Shown here: piece by piece, positions 1-12,072 of the stretch
How the letters are laid out: each line of letters starts with the position of its first letter
How positions within the stretch are numbered: the first letter of the stretch is position 1
Origin: Ariolimax columbianus
Taxonomy: Eukaryota > Mollusca > Gastropoda > Stylommatophora > Arionidae
Direction: 5' to 3'
Length of the DNA: 64,000 nucleotides
NCBI GenBank assembly: GCA_036924085.1
Contig: JAVGWX010000004.1
Span: 43,356,793 to 43,420,792 of the forward strand
The notes under the pieces: model-generated
The model's database searches: none
Seen by the model: the letters and a program-made list of their open reading frames with translations, nothing else
Told to the model about the DNA's origin: nothing
Translations under genes and position numbers: made by a program

Positions 1-384
1 AACATAAGGTCTTAATATGCTTGCCTGAAAATAATGGATGGATGACCACAGAGCTTATTAAAGACTGGATACATTTTATGTGAAAAAGACGTCATGACAG
101 TCTTCACAACCCACTTGGTATGCCAGGAAACATTTGAAATAACAGGTTAAAAAAAATAAGCTCGCGTCAGCATAGTGACATAGTTGTTGTACCTGGTGCC
201 TGGCTAGTGAACTGCATATACTTGATGTGTCAGTCAACAAACCGTTTGATGATAACGGACTGACACCCTCCGGAACAAATATGAAAGCTCCTGCCCCAAA
301 AAATTGTAGAATTTGGATAATATAATAAAATAGTGCAGCACTCATTAAATTAATGCCGCATCATTCACACTCTGAGTGTCTTAG

Positions 385-788
385 AATATAATATATTATA
401 GAATAAGATCGATATCAAGACTCGACAAGTGATTCAGAAGAGTCAGAGTGAATACAATATATTATAGAATAAGGTAGATATCAAGACTCGACAAGTGATT
501 CAGAAGAGTCAGAGTGAATACAATAGATTATAGAATAAGGTAGATATCAAGACTCGACAAGTGATTCAGAAGAGTCAGAGTGAATACAATATATTATAGA
601 ATAAGGTAGATATCAAGACTCGACAAGTGATTCAGAAGAGTCAGAGTGAATACAATATATTATAGAATAAGGTAGATATCAAGACTCGACAAGTGATTCA
701 GAAGAGTCAGAGTGAATACAATATATTATAGAATAAGGTAGATATCAAGACTCGACAAGTGATTCAGAAGAGTCAGAGTGAATACAAA
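385..788. repeat. 66-bp tandem repeat, about 6 copies
   Basis: A unit containing ctcgacaagtgattcag recurs at 421, 487, 553, 619, 685 and 751, an exact 66-bp period. Copies are nearly identical; the first differs by a few bases (aagatcgat for aaggtagat). High identity suggests recent expansion. No reading frame of interest lies inside it. Confidence 0.95.
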
Positions 789-999
789 GTTGACTCTAAT
801 ATTAATTCAGAAGTAAGTGATATATACAATATAATCTAATAATGTTCTTAGTAAATTGGTTGACCTTACCCATCGCCTACTGTCTCACCAGGAAAAATCC
901 CTTTAGAACGTCACATTCCACGGTCGACTAAACAAAACTCATATTATGTAAAGGTTTATTATAAAATAAAAACCACATGCAACAGCGGCGCTTACGAGT

Positions 1000-1516
1000 T
1001 TGAAACCCATAAGGCAGGATAAGCGGCTTGCCCTCAGCATACAAGACTAATGCGCTCATTGGTGCTCTCAATATTTTTGTATACCTGTGAGACTTGTACC
1101 ATTAATGCGGATATCCTGTGTAAAATACATGCAATGGAAATGAGGTGCATTAGAAGACTCTTAAATGTTACATATAAGGATCGTGTCACGAACGTAGAAA
1201 TGGGGAAAATGCAATTGGACCATTTAATGATCTATTTTATTGTTTATCAAAAGGCGAAAGATGGCTTGATAGTGGCAGATCATGAGGTCCAGCGGAATTA
1301 AAAATTCGATATCGCAAGGTTCCGTACCAAGAAAGTGAGGGCGGGGACGTACAAAGAAGATATGGGCAGACAACATCACTGAGAGTGATCAAACCTTCGT
1401 CCTGGTGAGGCAGGACTAGCGGCAGCGGACATAGAGAGATGGCGTGGGATTTTGTGAGTGTCTTCAAGTGTGCCCCAACGACCTGATGGGTTACGGGATG
1501 ATCTCAACTGAACTGA
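1000..1516 (+). mobile_element. RTE-like LINE, 3' end relic
   Basis: Translation of 1050-1301 gives the thumb/C-terminal region of an RTE-type reverse transcriptase: residues like MRSLVLSIFLYTCETCTIN, then MEMRCIRRLL and KDRVTN. Downstream DNA with frameshifts continues the LINE tail (GRxRTKK-like, then an ERWRG motif), and 1440-1516 matches the complement of 41960-42035, the 3' end of a longer copy of the same family. Only the 3' part is present, so this is a 5'-truncated, inactive copy. The family name is inferred from motif resemblance. Confidence 0.75.
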
Positions 1517-1589
1517 TCTGGTCTTAATCCTAAGTGCAATCTGAGAGGCTTTTCTAGACCATCTCCCTATGTTATCCACCGACTTAAAA

Positions 1590-1952
1590 CGTTACCTGCC
1601 TCTTGAACAAGTGCCTTCCACCCTACCCTCTAGTATGGTCTTTAACAAGGAGGCATGTCTTGATATATGACCAAAATAACGTAACTGTCTAACCCTGATT
1701 TCGGTCATTAATTCTCACATTTCACACCCAACTTTTTCAATACCAGCAAATTTGTTCTCAGACATCTGTTGACAGAACCCTACAGTCTTCTGTCATTGCC
1801 TTTGGTCATCCTCCAGGTTTCCGCTCCATACAGCAGTAATGGCTACACATTTGTATTGAATATCCGTATTTTTGTCTTCCTTCTTATTTCCTTGGAGTCC
1901 CATAATGGTTTAAACATTACGAATGCAGCTCTTGCTTTTTGTATCCTTGTAT
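1590..1952 (-). mobile_element. LINE relic, reverse-transcriptase C-terminal part
   Basis: On the minus strand this stretch can be read with interruptions as a LINE thumb region: a KARAAFVMFKPLWDSKEI-like segment, then a LLLYGAETWRMTKG-like segment and a CLR motif. The LLYGAETW motif is characteristic of many LINE ORF2 C-terminal regions. Stops and frameshifts show it is dead. The I/Nimbus-like fragment starting near 1953 directly abuts it, so this relic was probably the target of that insertion. Confidence 0.6.
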
Positions 1953-2860
1953 CGAAACAAAAACTGCCAGACTGAAAAAGAAAGAAGAGATACTACCCTG
2001 AGCTACATATCGAAAAACTACCCAAGCATGGACTGGACCCATGCATACACCGACGGTTCTGTAACAAACACAACACAGAACGGAGGGGCATGAGCATTTC
2101 TGAACCTACCAAATGGCAGAAAAATAACACTGTCATTCGCTACTGGAAAATACACAAGCAATTTCGGAGCGGAGGCAGAGGCACTGAGGGCGGCATTGGA
2201 AGAAATGGTGACAGGTAAAAGGAATGAAAGCCACATAGTCCTGCTTACAAATGCCTTGGCCGTAGTCACAGCACTAAAAAGCCAGAAAAATACTGAACTT
2301 AATGATTTAAGAGCAGTACTCTGTCAACTATGCCAGCAGTCCGCACCAAAAAGAGAAGTGGTGCAGTGGGTTCCATCTCACTGCAACATCCAAGGCAACG
2401 AGGAGGCAGACAGACTGGCAAAGGAAGGTGCAAAACTACCACAATCAGATACTAGTATGACATACGAAGAGTCAAAACGGCTTATTAGAGCTAGATACAT
2501 GACCAAATGGGAAACCGAACATACTGGCTACACCAAAAACGATGCCTATTACCAGCTGAACAGAAGAGAGCAGGTCGTGGTCTTCAGACTTCGCACTTGC
2601 CACAATAGACTGAGGTACCACCTATTCAACAAATTGAAGATAGGTGGCACCGACGAATGCCCGTGTGGTACCGGTAAAATGACCGCTGAGCATTTGCTGC
2701 AAAACTGCCCGACATACGAGGATCAGAGAGAGCAGATGTGGCCATCACCAGTGGCAACACTAGACAAGCTCTATGGCAGTGTCGACAGCCTCAGGATGAC
2801 CGCTGCTTTTTTCGAAAAAATAATGGTTACTGTCTGACAGCGTACGAAGAAGAAGAAGAA
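1953..2860 (+). mobile_element. I/Nimbus-like LINE, 5'-truncated copy with RNase H
   Basis: This is the C-terminal part of a LINE ORF2 carrying an RNase H domain. The motif AYTDGSV (catalytic Asp) is at about 2045, AEAEALRAA (catalytic Glu) at about 2175, and GNEEADRLAKEG near 2395. A cysteine-rich CPCGTGKMTAEHLLQNCP segment and the end FFEKIMVTV follow, with the stop at 2835-2837. A (GAA)5 tail occupies 2846-2860. One in-frame stop (ggcatgagc, about 2090) breaks the domain where the longer copy at 20066-23073 reads GGAGAF. The element is truncated at its 5' end; I did not find a convincing target-site duplication. Confidence 0.88.
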
Positions 2861-3819
2861 TACGAGTTTTCCAAATACTCCAAGGGTCTTCCAACACAAT
2901 TTGATTGTTGTTAGTTGTATTTATTCTCATAATCTTTATCGTTTTCTTCTCTGTGTATTTTCTACCATAGCTTTTGTGTAGATTCTTGTCCGCTGCAAAA
3001 TACGTGGATATGAAAAGGACAAGAGAGGAGAAGCAAAACAATTATAGAAGACAATGTCAATATACGAAAAAGTGCAAGCAATGACGACAATTTCAGAGAC
3101 AAATTACGTAGAAAAAAACTCAAAATTCCTACCAAGAATTGATAGTTACACATACAGACTTCTGACAACTCACTGCATACTCAAATATTCGTTTAGTTAA
3201 TTAAATCTGAGCACACGTATATGTACATGTGTTGGGAAGCCATATAAACAGTGGAACATTTTTTTCAAGCCCTTTACCTCAGTACTCTGAGAACCAGTCT
3301 GACCGTATGGCCTTCTCTAACAAACGAGAGGGACAAGACGAGTGTCGACGAGAGAAGTCTCTATTGACTGCCAGTTTCGTAAGGGAATTATTTATGATTA
3401 TTTCAGAGTGGTTACTAAGAAGAAGATTGTTATATAAGCAATATTAAACCAATTCCAAGGCGATTACATCTTACGTGAATACCAATTCCGGTAATTTCAT
3501 TTGAGAGGGAAGAAAAATGAGAATTATTTTCTTTTGAATGTACTCAGCATGAGATCAGTTCTCGAACCCCAATGGACTTCGGCGTATTATAACAGCAGAC
3601 GGAACGCAAGTGGAAATAACTATACCTTTCCATTTGTTGTGGGAAGCTAATTTATGTCCGTTTGAGTGATTGTCCCTTGAGAGAAGTTTTTGCGAGCAAA
3701 ATCAGAAAACAGTTGCTTAAACGATTGAGGAATTGTAATGCTGCTGAACATCTTTTCAAATTGACGTATGCACTGAAATAAATATAACTAGATAATGTGA
3801 CTATAATAACAGAAATGAT
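2861..3819. other. no recognisable gene
   Basis: No coding motif, RNA gene or clear repeat is seen here. Short open frames lack any family resemblance. Confidence 0.5.
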
Positions 3820-5028
3820 GTAGTAGTAGTAGTAGTAGTAACAATAGTAATAGTAGCAGGAAAAATAGTGGTAATAGTAGCCTCTTTCAGTCATGACTGA
3901 CAATAGGATGATGGGACCATAGAGTGGTAACTCACTATCGAGTTTGTGGTTATCTTTTTCATTGCGGTTTGCTTCACTTCATGTTGGAAAAGCTTCTTTT
4001 TCCCAAGTATGAGGTGTCTCGTCTTAGTTGAATCTCCACTTGGATCGGTCGGCAACTTCGTCTTTCCAGGACGTCATACTCATATCTATGACCTTTATGT
4101 TACACTTACACGCATCTTTTAACTTTAGTTGTGGTCAGTCGACTGTTTTCTTTTTTGCCATCCATCAACTGTCCATAGAAGATGTCTAAGGAGATGCAAC
4201 CATCTTCCACATGACGAACATGACCATACCATCGTAGTCCTCAGTGTCTAAGGAGAGTGTACATGCTTGAAAAACAGATGTGCATTTCTGCATTTGTCGC
4301 TCTGTCCCTCCATGAAATTCCAAGAATGGATCTTAGGCACTATAAATGGAAGGTGTTACGTCTCTGTTCTTGTTTGGCATAGGTTGCCCAAATTACGCTG
4401 CAATATTTCGTCTGCTGAGTATACATTCACTGTAAACAATGGCCTTGGTTTTAATTGTGAGTTTTTGGTTTTCCAAACACGCGTTGTGAAGCGAGCAAAT
4501 GAAGCATGATCTTCGCCAATGCGACTGTTCATTTATGGGCCTAAAAGGAGCTTGTCGATAATGAGGGGACCTAGGTGTGTGAATTGATGCACATCTGAGA
4601 ATTTATAATTATCAATTCTAAGAGTTGGCGTGGCATCTACTTCTTGTTCCAACAGATTAGTTCTATTGAGACCTATTGTGAGATCAACATCTTTGCCATG
4701 CCTGAGAGAGCCCATTAAGCTCTGAAATTCTTGCTGACTGCGATTGACAATTGCAGCATCATCTGCTAAAATCAAGTCCCTGATGGGGACCTCCCTGATC
4801 GTTACTTTAGCCTTGAGCCTTACATGGTTAAACAACCAACCATCCGACCTAAGGTGTAGGCAGATTTCTTCATTTGCTTTATCAAATGCATGTTTCAGTA
4901 ACAGAACAAAGAAGATTACGAATAGTGTCGGGACCAGAACGCAGCTTTGCTTAACGCCACTTTTAATACCAAATGGTTGCGATTTGCTACCATTAAAGTG
5001 GACTGTTCATTTAACTGTTTGGCTCAAG
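3820..5028 (-). mobile_element. LINE relic with (TAG/CTA)n 3' tail
   Basis: Minus-strand reading gives an RT core at 4815-4960 (a GIKSGVKQSCVLVPTLF-like palm motif), then IRDLILADDAAIV at about 4750, in which ADDA stands for the YADD box. The VHQFTHLG segment follows at about 4580. Further downstream come the degraded thumb and C-terminal regions (3960-4500), and the element ends in a TAG/CTA microsatellite at 3820-3870. The same family recurs at 59970-60600, also on the minus strand, so the 3' boundary is supported by two copies. Many stops and frameshifts are present. A CR1-like LINE begins exactly where this relic stops. Confidence 0.72.
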
Positions 5029-7233
5029 TGACCATCAAATCATCCGATGGGATCTTATTGCAGGGAAAGAAGTAAACACAAACACACGAACATATGACTA
5101 CTCTAAGATATATGTTAAGAGGATGAAAGAGGCAGTGAACCACTTAATCTGGGAAGATATTGTCAGAGGAACAGATGTTGAACAGGAGTGGGAGAGTTTT
5201 AAAACAGTTCTCGAAATGCTAAAAGAGGAATGTGTTCCATGTAGGATAAACCCCAAGCGTAAAAAGTGGATCACTAAAATTGTAGTTAAATGTAGAAGAG
5301 CTAAAAATAAAGCATGGAAAAAATATGTAGAGGCAGGTAAATCAAAAGAAACATATTTAAAATATTTGGACAAGCAATACATATCTCAGAAAGCGAATAA
5401 AACAGCAAAAATAGACTTCGAAAAGAAACTTGCTCAGAGGATCAAGACTGATAGTAAAACCTTCTTCTCTTATGTTAGAAATAAACAAAGATCAAAGGAC
5501 AAAGTAGGCCCTCTCATAGACAGCACAGAAAAAAAAATAAGTGAAAATAGGGAGGCAGCAAATCTACTCAATCACTACTTTGGCACAATGTACACAAAAG
5601 AGGACTGCTACAAGATCCCAGAGCCTGTAGATATCTTTCAAAGAGACATGGATACAACAGGATTAGGATCAATCGGTATTACAGAGGAAATGGTTTTTTA
5701 AAAATTGGAGGGGTTGAAAGTGGATAAATGTCCAAAGTCAAGATGGTATTCATCCAAAATTGCTGTTTGAAATTAGAGACCAATTAGCAAAACCATTGGC
5801 TATATTATGTTCTCAATCACTTGCACAAGGGATTGTTCCACGAGATTGGAAAGATGCGGGAGCGATCCCCTTTTTCAAAAAGGGCAAAAAGGCAGATCCA
5901 GCAAACTATAGACATGTGAGCTTAACGAGCATAGTCTGTAAATTGTTAGAGTCAATAATCAAAGAAAACATTGTAATGCATTTAGATAAATTTAATCTAA
6001 TTAGAAATAGTTAGCATGGGTTTAACAGAGGGAGATCATGCTTAACAAATCTATTAGAATTCATGGAGGTTACCAGTGGACGTTATTTATCTGGATTTTG
6101 CTAAGGTCTTTGATAGAGTACCTCATCAAAGATTATTTCGAAAGTTAAAATCACATGGAATAGGTGGGGAAGTTGCCAAATGGATTGAAAATTGGTTAAC
6201 GGGAAGAAGGCAAAGGGTGGGTATAAATAAGGAGTACTCTGAGTGGTGTGAAGTGAAAAGTGGAGTGCCACAGGGCTCGGTTTTGGGACCAATTTTATTC
6301 TTGATATATATAACTGATTTGGACATAGGTATGGGATCCATTGTTGCAAAATTTGCCGATGATACAAAACTATGCAGTAGTGTCTCATCTAAAGCAGAAG
6401 TGGATATATTGAAGTCGGATTTAGATAAAATTCGAGAATGGTCTGTAATCTGGCAAATAGAGTTTAATGTAGATAAATGTACAGTCATGCACATGGGTAG
6501 ATCCAATATGGAACATAATTACAGAATGGGAGAGAACAATATTAGAAAGATAGATAAAGAAAGGGACTTAGGGGTTATAATAGATCATACATGTAAGGTG
6601 AGTGAGCAAGTTCAGGTAGCAGTAAAAAAGGCAAATGCAATATTAAGGATGATAAAAATAAATATTAAACATAGGAGCAAGGAGGTGATAGTGAAACTGT
6701 ATAAAGCATTAGTTAGACCTAGATTGGAGTACTGTGTACAGGTGTGGAGTCCTTATCAGAGAGGGGATATAGACATGCTGGAGAGAATACAAAAAAAAGC
6801 GATAAAGCTGATAGTGGGATTCCAGAATTACAGTTATGAGGAAAGATTAAAAAGAACCGGCCTACAGTGTCTAGAAGAGAGAAGAATTAGTGGTGACTAA
6901 ATACAGGTGTATAAGATGATCAGAGGAATGGATAAGGTAGACTATAACAGGTTTGTTAAAGTACAACCACCAACAAGGACAAGAGGGCACAGCTACAAGT
7001 TGACTAAGGAGAGGTCCAGATTAGATATTAGGAAGTATTTCTTTAGCAAGAGAGTTGTGAATGCTTGGAATGCATTGCCAAATGAGGTGGTGGAGGCTGG
7101 GACGGTCAATCCATTTAAGAATAGATTGGATGCGTACAGCTTCTAGAGCAAGATGATGTAATTGGAACTGGTTGTATACAGACTCTGCAGAGTTTTCTAA
7201 ACCAGTATAAAGACGTTAAGTTAAGTTAAGTTA
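5029..7233 (+). mobile_element. CR1-like LINE, 5'-truncated, lightly damaged
   Basis: The copy starts inside the endonuclease domain (SDHQIIRWDLIAGKEVN at 5030-5080). It continues through the linker (5123-5701), RT fingers (KDAGAIPFFKKGKK, 5850-5890), palm (VIYLDFAKVFDRVP at 6080, SGVPQGSVLGPILF at 6260, KFADDTKLC at 6350), thumb (LVRPRLEYC at 6710) and a C-terminal RTRGHSYKL / NAWNALP region. Visible damage is small: a frameshift near 5702, a stop at 6012, a small deletion and frameshift near 6068, and a stop at 6898. The 3' end has a conserved tract with gactctgcagag, then a (TTAAG)n tail at 7216-7233. The FADD catalytic box is intact. The clade assignment (CR1/L2-like) is inference. Confidence 0.9.
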
Positions 7234-7235
7234 AT

Positions 7236-7544
7236 GCCTTCAGTGAATATTATTGGTCGTAGCTGCATTGGCAACCAATTTTAGAAACATGACCCATGAC
7301 CTTTTCTGAAGTTGCCAAAGAAAGAACAGCTTACATTGTGTGTGGTGTATGTCGAATCTGGCTTCTCCTCCTGCTTGTATAAATTCAGTCGGTTTATCGT
7401 CACATCCCGGTCATTTTTTGTTTGTTTTCAAACTTTCCATTGCTGTTCGAATCTTCTCTTTCGTAGGTTACCGGTCCTGGTTGTTGGCGTTATGTTGGGA
7501 CTTTTTCTAGTGTCTTCGTACATATTTCCGCATTCTTGATTCCA
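7236..7544. other. no recognisable gene
   Basis: This could be the continuation of the older LINE relic interrupted by the CR1-like element, but I could not recognise a LINE motif on either strand. Confidence 0.3.
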
Positions 7545-7840
7545 TGGCTCGAGCATATCCTTGCTCTCTGCCAATGTATTACTTCCATCTCTCGAGTATA
7601 TCCTCGCTCTATGTCAGTATATCACTTCCATCTCTCGAGTATATCCTCGCTCTATGTCAGTGTATCCCTTCCATCTCTCGAGTATATTCTTGCTCTATGT
7701 CAGTGTATCACTTCCATCTCTCGAGTATATCCTTGCTCTATGTCAGTGTATTACTTCCATCTCTCGAGTATATCCTTGCTCTATGTCAGTGTATTACTTC
7801 CATCTCTCGGGTATATCCTTGCTATGTGTCAGTATATTAA
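7545..7840. repeat. 43-bp minisatellite, about 7 copies
   Basis: A unit containing cttccatctctcgagtatat followed by a ctctatgtcagtgtat segment repeats every 43 bp. Because 43 is not a multiple of three, all three forward frames stay open and give overlapping peptide-like shadows; these are not genes. The array runs to the left terminus of the DDE transposon that starts at 7846. Confidence 0.93.
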
Positions 7841-7845
7841 TGTCA

Positions 7846-9958
7846 CCGTCTTTTAATTAATAAACAAGATCCGAGGCAATTTTCTACTGAACAATGTCAG
7901 ATCCAAATATTTTTTTAGAGTATCCATGACGTTAAGTAAATATATATTTTTATTTCTCTAAGAAATTTTATGTATTTTGAAAAATGTATTCATTACGCTA
8001 TATTAAAAGCAACCTCACTGAATTGGACATAATTTGAACAAAGTTTTAAACATAGATATTTTGACCTTAAAAAAGGCTGAGTAAATACAAATTCCTGATT
8101 ATCTCGTGCACAAATTAAACACTTTGTCGAGTGCGGAAAACAACCAAAGTTATTCATGCAAAATTGTAGTTCAGACATAGGCGTATCACGATATTATAGT
8201 TTGTGGGTCGTTATTGTGACATATAGTTGCTTTTTCAAAAGTTACATTGATATCAATTTCTAAATGAGTGTACATTTATAACACTGCAGAAGGTTACCTT
8301 TTATTATAAAAGTTAATCCGCAGGAAATCTAAGATGGCTCATTGATATTGCGATATTCATGACCCAGAGAACCGAACGCAATTGGCGGTTGGTCTGTATA
8401 GATCATCCTTTTACCGTTGTCATAAAACTGAAGATTTTGAAACTGTTTACGAAAAATCAACTTGTTACTCTCCGGAAACTAAAACTAACATTCCAATCTG
8501 ATTGCAGTATTGACATTTTCAAACGTTTTCTTTGGAAGTTGTATGGGCCCCCAGCTTTTCATTGAGGAAAAATTCAGGTTGTAGGAATATTATATGTGAA
8601 AAGCCACATTTTATTGCTGCCAGAAGCAAATACCTGAAACAAATATGTGAATGGCGTAGCAAGGCTATGCTATTGTATACTTGGACGAATCCTGGGTCAA
8701 TGCTCACCACACCTATGGTAATGAATGACAATCAGTTGACGGTAAACAAAAAAGACAAATTCCGAGCAGCAAAAGGCTGTGCATTACACTATGGAAGCAG
8801 TGAAAAAGAACTTGTTCGTGACGCTGAATATATTTTCAAATGAAAACGTACCGATGGTAGAGACTAACACACTGAAATTAATAGACACATTTTCAGGCAC
8901 TGGTTAACGAATGATCTGCTTTCAATTCTGGATAGACTGTCATGCCTAGTAATAGATAATGCATCCTATCACAACGTAGTATTTGAGGAATACAAAGTAC
9001 CAACTGCATGAAATAGAAAAATTCAAATTAGCACATGGCTAGCTAAGGAAAAAAGGAATTTCGAAGACATATATTTGAAGCCCGAGTTGTTACAGCTTGT
9101 GATGAAGACAAATAAGAGAAATGTGTATCAAATTAGCAAAATCATTGAAGAGTACGATCACACTTTTCTACTACTAACTGCATATTATGCGCATCGAAAC
9201 CCTATAGAGCTTGTGTGAGTTAAAGTCAAAGAACAAGTTGCCGGACAGAACAGGACATTTCGAATGTGTGTTGTTGAAGTGCTGATACATGAGTACCTTT
9301 TAAAAATAGACATTCAGTTCTTGAAGAAGTGCGTTGAACATGTGTTCCAGGAAGAAGAACAGAACTGGCAACGAGATGGATTACAATTTGTCCAGCCAGT
9401 AACAATTATCAACCTCTTTGTATCAACAGATTTGGAATAATTAATATCATCTTTTGGACATGCTGATTAGCAGACTTGGATGAATTAGCGAATGTTTATC
9501 AACACAATTAAGTGTACATACAATGACAACAAATACATTTCAAAATTCAAATGCTTTAAGCAACATAAAATTAGTTGTGCATTTAATTTAACCTTGGAGT
9601 TTAATGGTGACCGAACGGCTGTACTAACTATTGTATATTGGCGTCATTTTTTACGATTGTACATAAAGGGAAACACAAACAATCAATTGATCTATGAAGA
9701 CATTAAAGAGATACGCCTTTGAACAAAATACGACGAGAAATTAATCTGCGTACTGTAAAATGTAATGTCATTTTTTGGAATGGTCCTAAAAGATCAAAAG
9801 AATTCGGCAATGTGCAAAATTCTAAATATCTATGGACTAAATAATATCAATGTTTTAGCGTCATCGTTATTCAAAGGCTGCATGGGAACAATAGTTTGAA
9901 TCTGACATGCAGTTTAGTAGAAAATTGCTTCGGACCTTGTTCATAAATTAAAAGACGG
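7846..9958 (+). mobile_element. DDE transposon with inverted terminal repeats, decayed transposase
   Basis: Imperfect inverted repeats of about 55 bp bound the element: ccgtcttttaatt at 7846 and its complement ending at 9958, with a gcaattttctact block inside both. Between them, three interrupted plus-strand frames form a transposase: an N-terminal LRKLK region (about 8480), FIAARSKYLKQI (8610), YLDESWVNAHHT (Asp codon 8684-8686), VIDNASYH (Asp codon 8955-8957) and NPIELV (Glu codon 9207-9209). This fits a DDE family related to the Tc1/IS630 group, but the second Asp to Glu distance is about 84 residues, longer than the 34-39 of Tc1/mariner. At least one frameshift (near 8672) and several stops inactivate it. 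Confidence 0.82.
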
Positions 9959-10225
9959 ACTATACCATCTACGTAGCTCATTACATGTAAAGACAGTTTG
10001 ACTTCGTCAGTTAGCAAGAACCAGACAACACAAAAGGAGCACAGTTAAACCTGATAACTAAGATTCGTGATAACAGAAATTATGTTAATATCGAAACAAC
10101 AAACAGTTGAACTAAAATGTGAGTAAATATTATTGATGATCATTAGTAAAATGCAGTTCATTTCATATGTCATCTCCACAGCTAAGGTAGGATCCAATGG
10201 ATCTCCAACGTTGTCTCTTGCTTTG

Positions 10226-10506
10226 ATGATGCTTAACTTAACTAACGTCTTTATACTGGTTTTCACGACTCTGCAGAGTCTGTATACAACCAGTTTAAAA
10301 AAATATTCACTTGATCTAAAAATAACTATGCGCAAACAATTCATTCTTGAATGCATCAATTGACTCTACCTGCACTATTTCCCGTGGCAATGCGTTCCAA
10401 GCATTCACCACTATCTGACTAAAAAAATATTTCCTAGTATCTAATCTCAACCATTCTTTAATTAATTTGTGGATCTACCCTTTTGCTCTTGTAGGCGGTT
10501 GCATTT
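10226..10506 (-). mobile_element. CR1-like LINE, 3' end fragment
   Basis: The complement encodes the C-terminal end seen in the 5029-7233 copy (LRLDTRKYFFSQ, then NAWNALPREIV and AFKNELFAHS). It is followed by the conserved 3' tract with the palindrome gactctgcagagtc and the TTAAG-type tail at 10226-10240. Strongly 5'-truncated. Confidence 0.87.
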
Positions 10507-10625
10507 TGAAGAAATAAATTGTTACAGTCTAATTCATCTTTTCTGTTTATTATCTAAATGACAAAAACGATGAATACTGTAGCACGATGTACGACGACAC
10601 CAAAAAAATTCAGACATGAAAACCA

Positions 10626-10630
10626 ACGAT

Positions 10631-10675
<45 letters not shown>

Positions 10676-10690
10676 AAGAGAGAGAGAGTG
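10626..10690. repeat. (GA)n microsatellite
   Basis: An almost pure GA dinucleotide run with two AA interruptions. It lies just upstream of the LINE relic beginning near 10740. Confidence 0.97.
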
Positions 10691-10739
10691 AGAGCCAGAA
10701 CCCCCACTGAACGACGCACATGCAGCAGTTTAAGCTTAA

Positions 10740-12072
10740 AAAAGGAAAGACTCCAGGATGCGAAGTCAAAACAGCAGAACTACAGGCAGGAGGCGACGCA
10801 TGCAAATACATATACCACGCTGGTACAGCTCATAATGGCCCGCAGAATGGAAAAGATAAGTCTATATTCCCATACCAAAGAAAGGAAACCTAAAATTATG
10901 CACTAACTACCGCACTATTTCCGTGATACGCCACTCAGCAAGATATGATTACGTATTATTATGAGGAGACTAGACAAGAAAGTAGAATATAAAATCAATG
11001 AAACGCAGGCAGGATTCAAACAAGGCAGCGGCACAAGAGATCATATCTTCAATATGAGAAACATCTTTGAAAAATGCAGAGAAAAAAAAGCTGACCTAAA
11101 TACGAGTACATACTTCGTAGATTATACCAACGCTTGGGGCTGTGTACAACAGCAGCAACTATGACAAATAATGAAATACACGGGCTTTGCAACACATATG
11201 ATGCACGTAATAGAAACACTTTACAGTGGCCAACAAGCTGCCGTCCGAACCAATGAAGGCACCCCAGGTTGGTTTGAGATCCACGAAGGTGTTAGACAAG
11301 GCTGCATTCTCTCCCCTTACTTATTCAACATATACACGGAGAATATCATTCGAAAGGTAAAAATAAATGAAAACTATGCGAATTTCTACCTATTCTCAAT
11401 TGGAGGAAAGGAGATCCAGAACAAAGATGTGCAGATGACACAGTTACGTTCTCAATAATTGTTGAGGGCCTGGTACAATTTCTTACGTCCGTTCAGAAGC
11501 ACAGTGAAGATCAAGATCGTCTCCTTAATATAAAAAAACAAACGAAAAAATACAAATATAATGTACATTGGCACACATAGACTCCAACAAAAGATCACTA
11601 TTGGTAATGACGAAATTAAACATAGATTACTTTGAATAAATTGGCTCTTTGATAACAAATTATGGGGACTGTGCAAGGGAAATAAGTAAACGATTGATGG
11701 AGAAACTAAATAGTATGCAAAATGTCTGGCACAATACTAACAGAGAATTAAAACTGAAGATCGTCAGAACATGCGTATTCCCGGTAACAATGTACAGATG
11801 CGAGACATGGACCATCGCACAAATATTAAGAAAGAGAATCGGGGCTTTCAAGACAAAATGCTACAGAAGAATTCTAAAAATACCATGGATAGAGAGAAAA
11901 AAACTAATGGCGCCATCCTGTAAGATCTGAGTGTCGAAAAGAACTGTCTTGTAAACCAGGTTATGTCTCAGACAATGAGGTTTTTTTGGCCATATCAAGC
12001 GCAGTGACGGACTGGAAAAAGCAGCTCTGGAGGGTATTGTTCCAGAAAGACGAGGTAGAGGCCGGCCAAGAT
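10740..12072 (+). mobile_element. LINE relic, RT to C-terminus (interrupted by a minisatellite)
   Basis: Pieces of one ORF2 appear in order: an AELQAGGDACKY-like fingers segment (10770), ETQAGFKQGSGTRDHIFNMR (11000), FVDYTNAWGCVQ (11110), IHEGVRQGCILSPYLFNIYT (11280), a CADDTVTF YADD-type box (about 11430), YRCETWTI (11790), CYRRILKIPW (11860), FGHIKRSDGLEKAALEGIVP (11980) and RGRGRPRCRWTQ (12050). The ORF does not stop here: its last codons and stop are found at 14556-14645, after the 16-bp array. Frameshifts and stops are frequent, so the element is dead. Confidence 0.85.

Noticed and set aside
385..788. CRISPR-like regular repeat
   Set aside because: Repeats are contiguous 66-bp tandem units with no unique spacers, in eukaryotic DNA without cas genes.
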